This document shows, piece by piece, positions 11,823 to 23,072 of a stretch of DNA of 64,000 nucleotides. Numbering within the stretch: position 1 is the stretch's first letter; each line of letters opens with the position of its first letter. Source of the stretch: Xylaria sp. FL1777 (Eukaryota > Ascomycota > Sordariomycetes > Xylariales > Xylariaceae); contig MU400645.1 in the NCBI GenBank assembly GCA_022578965.1, forward strand, positions 44,672 through 108,671. The letters are read 5' to 3'. The notes beneath the pieces were generated by a model. That model was not told the origin of the DNA. It made no database searches and was given only the letters and a program-made list of their open reading frames with translations. Both the position numbers and the translations under genes were made by a program.

Positions 11823-12941
11823 ATGCGTCTCGTTTCACCCCAATCAGCTTCTGGCCTGTCTCTTTGGCCACCTCTATACTCGATTTTGATGTTCTTGGTG
11901 GTGGTAAAAGGTGTCACCGCAGCAGGCCCTGGTGATGTGAACACCGTGCGTGCTGCCATAGAAGCTATGAATGCTTTCTACAACGAAACAACTGGACTCT
12001 GGGACACGGGTCCATGGTGGCATAGCGGTGTAGCCCTACGAGCCATCGCCGAGTACATGCTCTTGACTGGGTCTGAAGAGTACGTAGACATGGCCGCCTA
12101 CACCGTGGACACTCAGCGTGCCCCTCTGGCTTGGTGGCCTGAGGGTGGCGGTGACTTCCGTGCCGACAGCACAGACGATACAGGATGGTGGGCTCTCGCT
12201 TTAGCATCTCTATACCAAGTCACTGGAGATTCTACATACCTGGACCTCGCGAAAGAGGACGCAGCCTACATGTACAACTATTGGAATACGACGACGTGCG
12301 GGGGAGGTTTAATATGGAATATCCCCAGCATGACCTACCATAATGCCATCTCAAATGAACTCTTTCTCGAGCTCACAGCCACGCTGCATAACCTCATCCC
12401 CGGCGACACATTCTATTTGAAGCAGGCCTTGAAAGAGTGGGAATGGTTCAACACCACCGGCATGATCAATAGCAAGGGATTGATCAATGACGGACTGACT
12501 GAAGACCTGTCCTGCGTGAACAATGGACAACCTGTGTGGACATATAACCAAGGCGTTATCCTAGCTGGTCTTGTTCAACTCTCGACCGCGACGCTTGATG
12601 CTTCCTACATAGAGACTGCGCGGAGCATCGCTGATGCAGTAGTGAATGACGCTTCGCCATCCCCCGACGGCATCCTCACAGAAAGCGCATGTGCCACAGC
12701 TAATGATTGCGAACCTAACGGCACAGCATTCAAAGGCATTTTTATGCGTGGCCTTGCAAAGCTCGACGCCGTCTTAGATGGTCATCCGTATCAATCATAT
12801 ATACAGAAAAACGCGCAGTCGGCGTATGATAATTCAAGGAACAGCACGAATTTCTACGGGTTCTCATGGCAGGGTCCCTTTGATAGTGGGACTATCGGAA
12901 GACAGGAGTCAGCTGTTGATCTCCTCCTATCTACTCTCTAG
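11823..12941 (+). CDS. secreted GH76 alpha-1,6-mannanase-like protein
   Basis: A single exon of 372 residues. GH76 enzymes act on alpha-1,6-mannan; fungal Dcw1/Dfg5 relatives are needed for cross-linking GPI proteins into the wall. A signal peptide is visible: hydrophobic stretch LYSILMFLVVVKGVTAA ending near residue 34. The catalytic Asp pair of the family is present in ADSTDDTGWWALALASLYQ (D118-D119), followed by CGGGLIWN, NELFLELTA, WTYNQGVILAGL and a late FKGIFMRGLAKL. No C-terminal hydrophobic GPI signal follows the domain (it ends VDLLLSTL), so this is probably a free secreted enzyme. It has several N-glycosylation sites (NTT, NST, NGT). The start is the first ATG in frame. Neighbours CWH43 and GT90 also concern GPI or glycan metabolism, which may be coincidence. 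Confidence 0.9.
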   Translation: MRLVSPQSASGLSLWPPLYSILMFLVVVKGVTAAGPGDVNTVRAAIEAMNAFYNETTGLWDTGPWWHSGVALRAIAEYMLLTGSEEYVDMAAYTVDTQRAPLAWWPEGGGDFRADSTDDTGWWALALASLYQVTGDSTYLDLAKEDAAYMYNYWNTTTCGGGLIWNIPSMTYHNAISNELFLELTATLHNLIPGDTFYLKQALKEWEWFNTTGMINSKGLINDGLTEDLSCVNNGQPVWTYNQGVILAGLVQLSTATLDASYIETARSIADAVVNDASPSPDGILTESACATANDCEPNGTAFKGIFMRGLAKLDAVLDGHPYQSYIQKNAQSAYDNSRNSTNFYGFSWQGPFDSGTIGRQESAVDLLLSTL

Positions 12942-13122
12942 CTAGGCGAAGATGGTTCTATTGAGAACAAGAGCAAGGTTTGAAGTGGTCGTATATACTC
13001 TCTATGCATCGTTTCACAGAATATACTCCTTACATATCTTGTTTGTATTGCCCAACGATAGACATCTATCCGTACCTTTAGAACCTGTGGTATCTTTCAT
13101 GACTGGTCATATACCCCCGCCC

Positions 13123-14719
13123 CTAATTTATAGAAAACGATTCCCAACTAACACCAGCCTTATCGTCCCATCCTTCCCCCTCAAGTCTCACAACTTGACT
13201 CCAGCCCCTTAGAAGCGCGCGCCAATAGCACGTCTCCATAGCAGGAGAGATATATCCTTTCCGAACGAATAGATCCCTCTGTCTCCTGGCGATGCCCGCC
13301 GCGACATCCGGATGATCTTCTAACCACAAGACTATATCCTCCAAATCCGACCAGTCTGGGGAGATGAACACGGCATTCGCGTCGTTGGGGCTATAGCGCT
13401 TAGGCCATGCATTGCGCATGTCTTCCGTAACCTCCCGCCTTGTTGGGACCAGATCTTGAGAGAACACCGGTTGTAAAAGGTGCGTCGTGAGCTGGCGCCA
13501 CGCCATCGGCGGCGTCAGCAGTACACTGCCACACATTTGCAGGAATGGTAGTCGTCCGCTGTACGTCACACCGTCCGTGTATAGGACGTATTTATAGCGG
13601 CAAAAGTCCTCGATCATTATTGTAGTGTTTCCTATGCCTGTGCTTCCCTCCTCCTCTTTTCCTGCTTCTCTATATTCTAGTTCTCTCCCGTCTCTTTCTT
13701 GTTCTTCATCTTCCATTTCTAATTCTTCATTGTTGCCCGAGCCCCCTTTTCTCGCTTTCCCCTCGATTTCCTTATCATCCTTAGCAATTGTCGCATGAGA
13801 CAAGTCCACTTCATAGCTATTTAAAGCTCGCACGTCCGCCCACTTGGCCCCGGCAGTGACGCGCAATAGATCTTGTCGTAGGGTAGGATGATGCGCGCTG
13901 TTGAAGCGCGGCGAGCCCCGCCAGACCACGCGGGGGTCCTTTCGCGCGAATGGAAGGCTCTCTTCGATTCGCGATATCGCCTCCGCGGCGCGAGCTATCG
14001 ACCCGACGGAAGGGAGTGGCCAGTTCCAGAACGAGAAGTGAGGCATTAAAAATGCTCGCGTGATAGGTGGCATGGCGGACGCTGAGGCCGCGTACGCAGG
14101 ACGCGAGTACGACCATGCTGTCCCGTAGGGCTGGTCTCTTACGTTCAGGGAGAAGATTGTGTCCGGCAGGGCCTCAGGCGATGTTATGATAGCCCTGTTA
14201 ATTTGGTGCAGGGCTGCTTGGCGTGCCTATCTGTGTTATCAAATGGCTGTGACTAATGGTTATGTAGTTCTGTCTCACTTGTAGAAGTTCAGGCGTGAGT
14301 GTGTTTTCATCCTCCGAGTGGATGATATAAAGCTATCAGCAATACAGTTAAGATGGGGCCTAGTAGGATATTTGCAGAATTTCGTTGGAGATCCTCACTT
14401 GTCCATCTTTGAGCCGAGCTTGAAGAGGCCCTCGGCCGTGCGTTTGCTTCAGCGTGAACGGGCCAAGCGCAACTGTAGCATCGAGATCTTCAGTCAGATT
14501 CGGGAACGTATCCCTGCATTCTTGCTCGCTGAGGTTCAGGAATTGGTACAGGTCCTGAGAAGGTATGCTAGCAGGTACGGATTGTTGAAGAACTTGAAGA
14601 ACTTGTCTCGGCGGGCTTTGCGCCCAACGAGAACGCATAATGAGCCCGATATACAGTAAGAGAGATGAGGTGAGAAACATCCACAGTCTTCCCACACGCG
14701 GCAATTGAGTTCCGTACAT
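13123..14719 (-). CDS. GT90 / CAP10-like glycosyltransferase
   Basis: Three exons read on the minus strand: 14719-14399, 14332-14279, 14226-13123, giving 492 residues, all junctions in phase 0. GT90 enzymes (CAP10, Rumi relatives) transfer xylose or glucose in the secretory pathway; the acceptor here is unknown. A signal-anchor (LWMFLTSSLLLYIGLIM) near residues 12-28 implies a Golgi type II protein. Family signatures: ALGPFTLKQ in exon 1, LYIIHSEDE in the 18-codon exon 2, SLNVRDQPYGTAWSYSRP, FSFWNWPLPSVGS, WRGSPRFN, GAKWADVRAL, IEDFCRYKYVLYTDGVTYSG, LPFLQMCGSVLLTPPMAW and VFISPDWSDLEDIVLWLEDH. An acidic, Glu-rich insert at about residues 268-323 interrupts the segment just before IEDFCRYKY and looks lineage-specific. 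Exon 2 is easily missed because the intervening introns are open in other frames. Confidence 0.9.
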
Positions 14720-17700
14720 ATTTTCAACGGTTACGGAGTTCCGCGTTGATTACTTATGGATGTGTAGTTGAGTCGAGAAAGTCTTTAGCATGCATCATTC
14801 GTGTGAGGTACACGGTTCGTTGAATATTTCCGCCGGCTTATCCTCCCGCGAGACGTTTAATCATAACATGCTGTGACCAAGCTAAATTTTTGTTTCTATA
14901 ATAGTCCTAAAGTGTTGTGTTTTATTAAGATAGATAGTCGGGTGGTTATTCTGGCAAAATACGGTAAAATGCCAATCTTTTGACGATCAAATTCTACTCT
15001 GATCTCACGCTTCATGAGACCCTTGACTAAGTGAATAATTTTCAACTAGATAATATTGAGATTAGTGAATTGTGAGCCGATAAGTCATTTGTCGCTCCAA
15101 CAATTTTTCTCCGTCCAGATGTCGTAACGAACGTTCTCTTCGTTTGGTCGATACTCTGGTGGTACTCGACACCAAGGATGATAGGGGTCGCCTAATTAGG
15201 AGTAATGTAAAGGCTGTATTTCATAGGCGACTAGAAGATCACACCCGTACACTTCATCTAGATTTCTTCCACCCACAGTGTCAGAGATGTTTGTCTCCAG
15301 AGTGAAGTTAAGTCACGGAAGGGTAGCTGCTAGGTCGTAGTTATGGGTAAGGGCTCAATATTATTGATTCCTGAGTCCCCCCAGAAAGTATTGGAAGGGA
15401 ACTCATCCTTATATAGTAAATACTAGACTGTCTCCCCACAATTAAGCTCCTTCTACCCTGCTGCGACCCTAGTCCCTGACACACAGCCAGAGGCTTTACT
15501 CTATAAAATCTACTCATAAAGAAGCCGACAACGACTGCTAAGCGAAAGATATTAAAATTAGTACTCTCATGCTAAGTAAGCATCTATCCGTACCGATCGT
15601 GCCGTGATTAAGAGACTACGCTGATAGTTTTGGCTGTCTTGAGGATATGGGCGTGTGATGTAAGGGATAATTGAATGGGTACGCTGATGACATATTGTTT
15701 CATGAGCGCCTTTTTAAAAATTAAAGAGGTGTAAGGCGAGGTAGTGCGGTAGAAAGGTCCTTTCGTTTTCTACTAGATCGGACTTTATAAATGACTTATG
15801 ACGGAGTAGAATTTGGGGTTCCGATTGACCGACCACGCCGGCGGTCATAGAACTTGGTTTTACATAACCAAATTCAGGCTGGAATTAGAGTTCTCATGTT
15901 TCCCATCGTACTAAGGGTTATGGTAGCGGCCTAGTCTCAATGTAATGGTAAGCGAAGACTGACAATAAACCACCATAGCAATCTATCTAGTTTTAAAACA
16001 CAGGGTCTGAGGCGTCTCGAATAGCTTTTATCCAAGTAGTTAAGATGCCGGAGAGCTTGGCATAGTCAGCATCCGTGAGTCCAGTGTACAGAAGACAAGC
16101 TGAGCGGCAATGGAGTCGGGAGAGGCCCGCTGCCGCCGCAAGAACCTGGGGGAACGCTGTAGCGGTGACATAGGCTCTGGTCAGCATAATTCTTGCTCAT
16201 CCCTATTAGATATATCTATTTCACCGACAGTTTTCCTTGGGGATCGATGATTTCACTATGATCACCTAAAGCTGGTTGTGACACTAGTCGACGCAGGCGC
16301 TAGTACCGGTTTGGCGTTGGAACAGGCTAATCATCATTAACTCGGAGATGTTATTTATACTGATTTTGCCGCTACCGCTAGAGACTATCAAGCAATGAAT
16401 AAAAAGAGAATTAATTAAATGATTAGGATTTATAGGGTTCAGATTTTCTGTTTGAGTTGAACGGAAGTAATGAACATTTAAAAAGAACTGTTATTCTATA
16501 ATCGGTTCTCTCTACATCTTGTTATATGTCTATTAAATCTAAGTTCAGAGTCATTTGTCATTCGCGCGTCCAACACACCTCTCCTATACCCATATAACGC
16601 GCCTTTTGAAAGAGCGCCTCGCTTACACATCTTCAACACAATACCCCTGCTTACTTACGCCATCTTGAGCTTCATGGGTACCAAAAACAACCTATTATGC
16701 CTTTGGTCCCTTCGTTGTCACCCCAAGTCTAGAATAGCTCATTGGCCCCAGCTTTGCAATGCCGCATTGCTTGTGGATACCTTTATGCTTTGCACAATTA
16801 CCCTCCAGAGCCAACGGAGACGAGTGGCGAAATCGTCAACTTGATTCGGTCGAACTGCATTGAGACGCCTTTTCAATTTCTTCAAACCGCCCAGACAATC
16901 CTTGCATGGATAAATGAGACCACGACTTGAGAGACCGAAATATCAACTTGGAAATTGGAAACATCGGCGCACCATGAGCAAGACTGAGCATCTTCTCTGG
17001 AGGGAAATACTTAATCAAATGGTCTAGTCCCTCGAACACTACAGAGATCACGGGCCATAGCCGGACTTCGTAGGTATGATTCATGATTGGGACTTGAAAC
17101 ACCCAGGTGATCCGATCGATTCTTCAAGTGGTTTCCAACGACACGCGGGCGAACATCGACAGGGCGACCTCCTCCACCATTGAAAGGCTCAATAATGAGG
17201 AACGACCACTATCATTCCGAGCAGCCTGTCACTTCTTCGGAGCGTAGTGAATTCATAGTAGCTCTTTGACACCTAGTACTGCTGTGCCTTATGTTTGAAA
17301 TGAAAAACACTGTATTTGATGCATTCTCAACGGCAAGCCTGCTTCGTCGGCGTACTTCGTCATACTGTAGGGTTGAAGCTGTGGCTATGCTACCGACTGG
17401 GGGCTGTGCTGCAGGTTGGGTTGCGTGCCCAAGTAGCGACATTGCTGCAGCGGCCGCCTGCTCGAACTTCACACTTGGACGCTATTCCAGAGCATTTCAA
17501 TCACTTCCAGTACAATCGCGCTGCCGATACAGATGTGTTTTCAATATGCCGCCGTTGTGCTGAATGCGTTCGGGGACTCATCCCATATGCAGTTCCATCA
17601 TCGAGTTCTTGGCGCCCGACCAAACAGCATCAAACAGCATAAAACAGCATATTTGACCGGCGGATCGAGTTGAGCAGCGGTATTGAAACACACGTTAGCT

Positions 17701-17781
17701 CATCGATGATAGAATAGCTTCGGCTTCCCCACCCATTATTAAGAGATACTCTCCTCCTGGCACGATTCGTCGGAATCAGAG
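14720..17781. other. gene-poor stretch with possible decayed sequence
   Basis: Three kilobases without an intact gene. A plus-strand stretch at 16270-16330 reads like one ankyrin repeat (LVDAGASTGLALEQA), then meets a stop. A 64-codon minus frame (15993-16187) and a 62-codon plus frame (16742-16930) have natural-looking composition but no known family. Composition in 14760-16550 is rather AT-rich, consistent with old, eroding sequence. Confidence 0.4.
17621..17650. repeat. 10-bp tandem repeat, three copies
   Basis: The unit CAAACAGCAT occurs twice perfectly and once with one change (AAAACAGCAT), about 130 bp upstream of the start of the NACHT gene. It may be promoter sequence or simple slippage. 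Confidence 0.8.
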
Positions 17782-20700
17782 ATGGATCCGTTGTCTGCCC
17801 TGAGCCTGGCAGGGACCGTCGTCCAATTCGTCCAATTTGCAGTCAGTCTCATCAATGGCGCAAAGAGAATCTATGTCACCGGCCATTCAATCGAAACTGA
17901 GACCCTCGATGGAATCTACCGTCTACTGTCTGGTTTCAGCTCGGACCTGGGCACCCAATGCGGTGGACACCTACAACCCTTCCCTGGGAACCTTCAGCTG
18001 CTGGCAAATCGAAGAGCCGTCGCGCTCGGGAGCTTGGCTGCTAGATGCAAACAGGACTGCGATCATCTGCTAGCGATTGTCAACCGCTTGAAGACAAGCA
18101 GCGTTACCGGACCACGATGGTGGGCGTCATTCATTGTGGCATTGAAGGAGGTGGCCAAGGCTAAGGAAGTCAAGGAGCTCCAAGAACGCATCGAAGGCTA
18201 TCAGAGCCAGATGGTACTTCATCTGTGCGCTATCTCGAACCAAGCTGTCGATGAGGTTGCATTGCAAGTTCATGAACTCTGCTCCATGGCGAAGAAGGCA
18301 CAGGTCCAGAGGCGCGAGCAGCTCGAAAGCTTGGAAAACGAGCTTCACCAGCTCCGGGCACAAATCGCTAATCTCAGCAACCAAAACGGCAAAACCAGCC
18401 TCTCTAGAGATGAAATCGACATGCTCACCACGAGAGTATCGATGTTATCGGTGACCGGCAAGACTTACGCCAAGGAGCATAGTGTTCTCGCCGATCTTGA
18501 CTACGACAGGAGACGGGCAAGGCACGCCAAGATTCACCATGCCCATCAGAGTACTTTTAATTGGGTATTTGACAATGCATCGCAGAGAAGCCGCGCCGGA
18601 AAGGAGATACTAGCTTGGTTGGAACACGGGAATGGTACCTTCTGGGTATCAGGAAAACCTGGGGCTGGGAAGTCTACCTTCATGAAATTCGTCGCCGATC
18701 ACCCCAACACGGGAGAAGCCCTCCGCCATTGGGCTTTTCCAGACCACGCCATACTCGCATGCCATTACTTTGATTTGGGTGGAACCCCCATTCAGAGGTC
18801 TCTCGAAGGCCTTCTACGTTCTCTACTGTACCATATCCTTCGTCAGGCGCCGGGCCTCATTTCTACTGTTCTCCCGGAGCGATGGCGTGAGGTAACACAG
18901 GACCAGTCCAATTCATCCAAGATCGAAAATTCCTGGACGCTCACCGAGCTCCAGGATGGCATGTCGAAGATCACCGAAGAGGTGACGAGGACTTTGAAGG
19001 TCAAGATCTGTTTCTTTATCGACGGGCTTGATGAGTTTAGCGGAGATCATATAATAATTTGCCGAATTCTCAAAGACTTGTGTAAATCGTCTAAAGTCAA
19101 GATTTTCTTCTCGAGTCGGCCATGGAACGTATTTGAAGAAAACTTCGGCGCGCAAGAAGAGAAGCTGTGCATTCATAACCTTACCAAGCAAGACATTCGA
19201 AACTATGTGGAAAGTCAACTGCATGGCCACCCCCGTTGGAGCATCATGGTCTCCGAAGCCGAGTCGGCAGTCTTACTAGTCACTGAGGTCACAGAGAGGG
19301 CACACGGTGTGTTTTTGTGGGTTTATCTTGCTGCCAGGCTCCTCCAGGAGGGAATGACCAACTACGATACGATCGACGAGCTTCGGCAGCGACTTGATGC
19401 CATACCGGATGATCTTGAAAGCTTCTTCCAGCATATAATGGACTCTGTTGACGCGTTCTACCGCGAAAAAATGGCCAACTATCTACTAATGGCTATGGTA
19501 GCTGATGGACCTCTGCCATTTTCGGTCTACGTTTTCCACGAACAGGAGTACAACAAGATGACCTACGCGACTAGAGAAACTATGGAAGACTGGGATGAGA
19601 CTCGGTGGGAAGCGCTACGAAAGCAGTTCTACAGGCGTCTCAATTCTCGATGTAAAGGACTTCTTGAGATCAACGGTACACACGTCGAGTTCCTGCACCG
19701 CACAGTCAGCGACTTCCTTCGGACCAGGGACATGTGGGAATTCTTGTGTCGAACAGCAAAGGTAGAATTCGACCCATGCTTCTCCATTTTTCAAGGATAT
19801 GCTGCGCTGATCAAACACAGTCAGTTCATCCGAAAGCCGGCCGCTAGTCCAGGACCACATCAGTTGGAGCGCCACTTAGTTCAGATACTCAATGAAGCGC
19901 TTCCTTACAGCCGTCGCGCACAGCCCCAGAATGGCAAGCACATTGAAGAGATACTTGATGACCTCGAGTGGTCAGTTGAGACTATTTTTCAACAGGCCAG
20001 GGCGGGAAATTCTAGCATCGGCTACATTGTAAGTGGCACGGCTGTTTTTCGCGAGTGCGCCGTAGGGAATGCTCTATACGATTATGTGATGCAAAAGCTA
20101 CAGCAGCATCCCGACTATTTCGCCAAGTTTCGAAAGCCTCCGTTGGCTTGGGCCCTCGACTGCGAACCGTCAGTGGCGTCGGTGAACGACCCGTCGCTGT
20201 GGTCTGACGCGCGCTTGAAACTTATACAACGTCTTTTTCAGCTTGGTCACAGCTTGAATCAAACCTATAGGCCAGGTAATACGGGACATCACTCTACTCC
20301 ATGGTCTGAGTTCTGCGCGAAGGTCGTTCCTACATTGAACCTGTCCAAAGAATCACTTCCATTATCTGGTCAGCATTTAAGGCCTCCAGCCGTGGTCTTC
20401 AATACGACAGCACATCGCATGATAAATGCTCTAAGCCATGGGGTATTTAGAGTACTCCTCGAGAGTGGCGCTGACGCCAACACCAGTATGCTAAGTGCTA
20501 AACCATCATCTCCGATGCCCATCTGGGCCAGTTTCCTTTTGGCTTCATTCGAAAATCCCGAGCTCCTGGAAGCCCAGGAGATATATATTGAGGTATTAGA
20601 CTTCATGATGCGAAAATCCAACTTGAACTTGGCTTGCTCGGACCTACAGCTACTCCTGGAAGAGGCTCTCCCTGAAGGCCGTCAGACGGAAACTGCTCTC

Positions 20701-21078
20701 TCTGCGATAGAGATCCCAAAGCGAGTAGGCATACAAGCACGGACGACGATGATGAAGTTTATCTGCCTATTTCTTGACCATCTTCTCTCTTATCGCAAAG
20801 CCAGCATTTCCGGAGGGGATATTTCAGTTTCGCGCCGCGGTAGCCTCCTGACGGTGAAAGCCATTCGTGTTTTCATGGAGCACGCCGCCCACCCTTTGCT
20901 ACCACTTCATGTGTTAGAGGCCAAAGTAGAATTAGTTTTTCCCTCGTTATGCAGTCCACTGCCTTGCCTGAAGCGCAGCTATGACGAAAATTATACAATA
21001 AACACATTCGAGAAGGGCATGGATACAGGCAATCCGAGGAAACGTAGGCGACACAGGCTCGAGCCTATAGATTCATGA
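17782..21078 (+). CDS. NACHT STAND protein (fungal NLR-like)
   Basis: An intronless gene of 1098 residues. The N-terminus (MDPLSALSLAGTVVQFVQFA) is the common N-terminal domain of fungal STAND proteins, HeLo-like in type; a coiled coil (residues about 175-215) follows. The NACHT ATPase has a P-loop, WVSGKPGAGKSTF, near residue 290 and a Walker B, CFFIDGLDEF, near residue 410, then a sensor-like KIFFSSRPWNVFEE. After it comes the region often next to NACHT in fungi: YLLMAMVADGPLPFSVYVF (about 565) and VEFLHRTVSDFLRTRD (about 635). The last 400 residues lack clear WD40, TPR or ankyrin arrays; a single ankyrin-like strand (VLLESGADANTS) occurs near residue 890. The protein ends in a basic RKRRRHR segment. 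Such proteins act in non-self recognition and programmed cell death in fungi, which is a family inference. The gene looks intact, and no partner effector gene is visible beside it. Confidence 0.88.
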   Translation: MDPLSALSLAGTVVQFVQFAVSLINGAKRIYVTGHSIETETLDGIYRLLSGFSSDLGTQCGGHLQPFPGNLQLLANRRAVALGSLAARCKQDCDHLLAIVNRLKTSSVTGPRWWASFIVALKEVAKAKEVKELQERIEGYQSQMVLHLCAISNQAVDEVALQVHELCSMAKKAQVQRREQLESLENELHQLRAQIANLSNQNGKTSLSRDEIDMLTTRVSMLSVTGKTYAKEHSVLADLDYDRRRARHAKIHHAHQSTFNWVFDNASQRSRAGKEILAWLEHGNGTFWVSGKPGAGKSTFMKFVADHPNTGEALRHWAFPDHAILACHYFDLGGTPIQRSLEGLLRSLLYHILRQAPGLISTVLPERWREVTQDQSNSSKIENSWTLTELQDGMSKITEEVTRTLKVKICFFIDGLDEFSGDHIIICRILKDLCKSSKVKIFFSSRPWNVFEENFGAQEEKLCIHNLTKQDIRNYVESQLHGHPRWSIMVSEAESAVLLVTEVTERAHGVFLWVYLAARLLQEGMTNYDTIDELRQRLDAIPDDLESFFQHIMDSVDAFYREKMANYLLMAMVADGPLPFSVYVFHEQEYNKMTYATRETMEDWDETRWEALRKQFYRRLNSRCKGLLEINGTHVEFLHRTVSDFLRTRDMWEFLCRTAKVEFDPCFSIFQGYAALIKHSQFIRKPAASPGPHQLERHLVQILNEALPYSRRAQPQNGKHIEEILDDLEWSVETIFQQARAGNSSIGYIVSGTAVFRECAVGNALYDYVMQKLQQHPDYFAKFRKPPLAWALDCEPSVASVNDPSLWSDARLKLIQRLFQLGHSLNQTYRPGNTGHHSTPWSEFCAKVVPTLNLSKESLPLSGQHLRPPAVVFNTTAHRMINALSHGVFRVLLESGADANTSMLSAKPSSPMPIWASFLLASFENPELLEAQEIYIEVLDFMMRKSNLNLACSDLQLLLEEALPEGRQTETALSAIEIPKRVGIQARTTMMKFICLFLDHLLSYRKASISGGDISVSRRGSLLTVKAIRVFMEHAAHPLLPLHVLEAKVELVFPSLCSPLPCLKRSYDENYTINTFEKGMDTGNPRKRRRHRLEPIDS

Positions 21079-23072
21079 GAGAAAGCTTGGGAACAAGGTT
21101 GAGCAAGACTATTTTTGCTTAGTTCCAGGTGTTGGGTTTCAGATCGCCCTTTGAACCAACGATGGTACACGTCGGGGCAAAATGTTGTTGATTCGAGCAA
21201 ACATATACTGAAAATCCTGATGGATTTAAATCTGATTGCTTAGTGGTAGCCTCTTACAGAGACTAGAAACTTCAAAAGATTTCCAAAGGGGGAAAGGACT
21301 TGATAAGTAACTTTTATTATACCTAGTTCAGCCACTACGAATACCAGCAAGCCTCCAAGTCGGAGCTTGCAATAATCTATCGTATAATTAAACTGTATAA
21401 AGTCGCCGTTTACCTAGGCCGTGCATTCTTCCACGTTATCGTTTACGCCGAGTATCCCTCCGATGCGGGCACCGTAGAAGTCCTTACGCTTAGACTTGGC
21501 CATGTCTTACCGTACTATATGCGAGCAGCATAGGGCCAGAAGACGCGACGAAGTCTGGCCATGCGATCACGTAGAGTGCAAGAGCTAGCCTACTTAACTC
21601 CCATTCCCCTTGTCTTTTCGCGTGATTGGGTAGAACCCGGATAAACCTCAACTTCGGGTATGGGAAAAAGGCATGCACAGGACGCTTCTTTGCAAGTCAA
21701 ATCGTTAAGATCGTCCTTGTCAAGTTCTTGACTGAATATGAATTTGAATTCTTACTTGGTGAAATAAGGCCAAAGAACTTGCTCATGCACGAATTCCTCT
21801 TCGCCTGGCCAGGGCAGAAGATGCTAGCTAGACGCGAGGGAAATAGTGAAAGCCTATTCTAGTTGTCATAATAGCAGCATACATACAGAATGCAGTTCGA
21901 AGGATCACAATAAGGTGTATTACAAATATTGTAGCAGCTGTTTTAATTGACGATGTTCTACACAGTGGGTTTTGTTAGCCTCTTAACAATATCTTAACGT
22001 GAACATTACTTACCTGTCTCAATGCAATATTTAATACTAAAATTAATCTCGCAGCAAAACCAACGAATTAATGAATCGGTGAGCACCGACTTGTAAATAT
22101 AGGGATGGTACGAATTACAAAATTGGCTATTAGCTGTATAATGTAGTATATAAGTTCTACTTTTTTTCATTTTTACCCCTTTCACCCTTTTTTGTTCTAC
22201 CTTAAGCTTCTACATTTTACCTTCTATGCTTTATGTTTCATAGTGATTCTTGTTTCACATCAACCACTTTCACTTCGAGCCATTCAACTACCTCCCAATC
22301 TTGCTATATCTGGTGCTAAGTGTACTTGGTGTATATGGATCGGGACTTGCCTTGGACTGAGGCTTAAAATACTAACTAGTGCCTGATATTCAACCCATAT
22401 GGGGCTTAGCTCTTTGGATCTTCAGATCGTGCTCTGCTTAAACGCGGGTAGATGCGGCGCTAAAACAAGCATCGTGGCATAAGTGGTTCTAAAGGTCGAC
22501 AGGGGGCTTGATCTTTTCTAGCACCTAGACACACTTTCTCAAGGCTCATCATCATAGTTGCGCTACATGGTTCACACACTACCAAGGCGTGTTTTAGATT
22601 TTAAATTAAAATATTGCTTGAATTGTCCATTTCATAGTAGCTCAACCTTCTATTCAAGCTGTTCGTATAAAACTTAGGCATAAAGCAGAATTACAGAATG
22701 CATTGAAAGACGATTGGTTGCCGGCCTAGGTACCTACATCTTATAATACAGCAATTATAACGGTAATCCCGCTTTTTTAATTGTTACTGGACCTACATTT
22801 TATTATTAACCTTGCTATAGTACATTTTACTTGTGGACTGAGTACATCCCAGGTGACGTATAAAATTCCTAGGTATTCTAGGTGTTTACTGGTCCCGACA
22901 GTATACTTGAATGAGGTTGTTGTGTAGCTTGCGTGTCAAAAGAAACTTACACGGCCTAACATGACGACCCCCCAGTCACGGTGCGCATTTCGCATTTTCT
23001 GACCTAAAACCTCAACAGTCACAATTATCATCGCGACCGCTAAGACGAGCGAGATTTCCAGCCCCTCTCGTC
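21079..23072. other. intergenic region with a P450 relic
   Basis: Apart from the P450 tail at 21626-21862 I see no gene. The interval 22000-22900 is AT-rich with poly-T runs and no long frame. Confidence 0.5.
21626..21862 (+). pseudogene. cytochrome P450 C-terminal relic
   Basis: An open stretch of 78 codons encodes the heme-binding end of a P450: NFGYGKKACTGRFFASQIVK holds the FxxGxxxCxG signature with its Cys, followed by LVKFLTEYEFEFL, RPKNLLMHEFLFAWPGQKM and a stop. This resembles ascomycete CYPs with a RPKN..E segment near the end. A TGA lies directly before the stretch (21623-21625), and I find neither the ExxR helix nor the I-helix upstream. It is a truncated remnant, not a gene with missed introns as far as I can see. 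It shows that another P450 once stood in this island. Confidence 0.75.
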
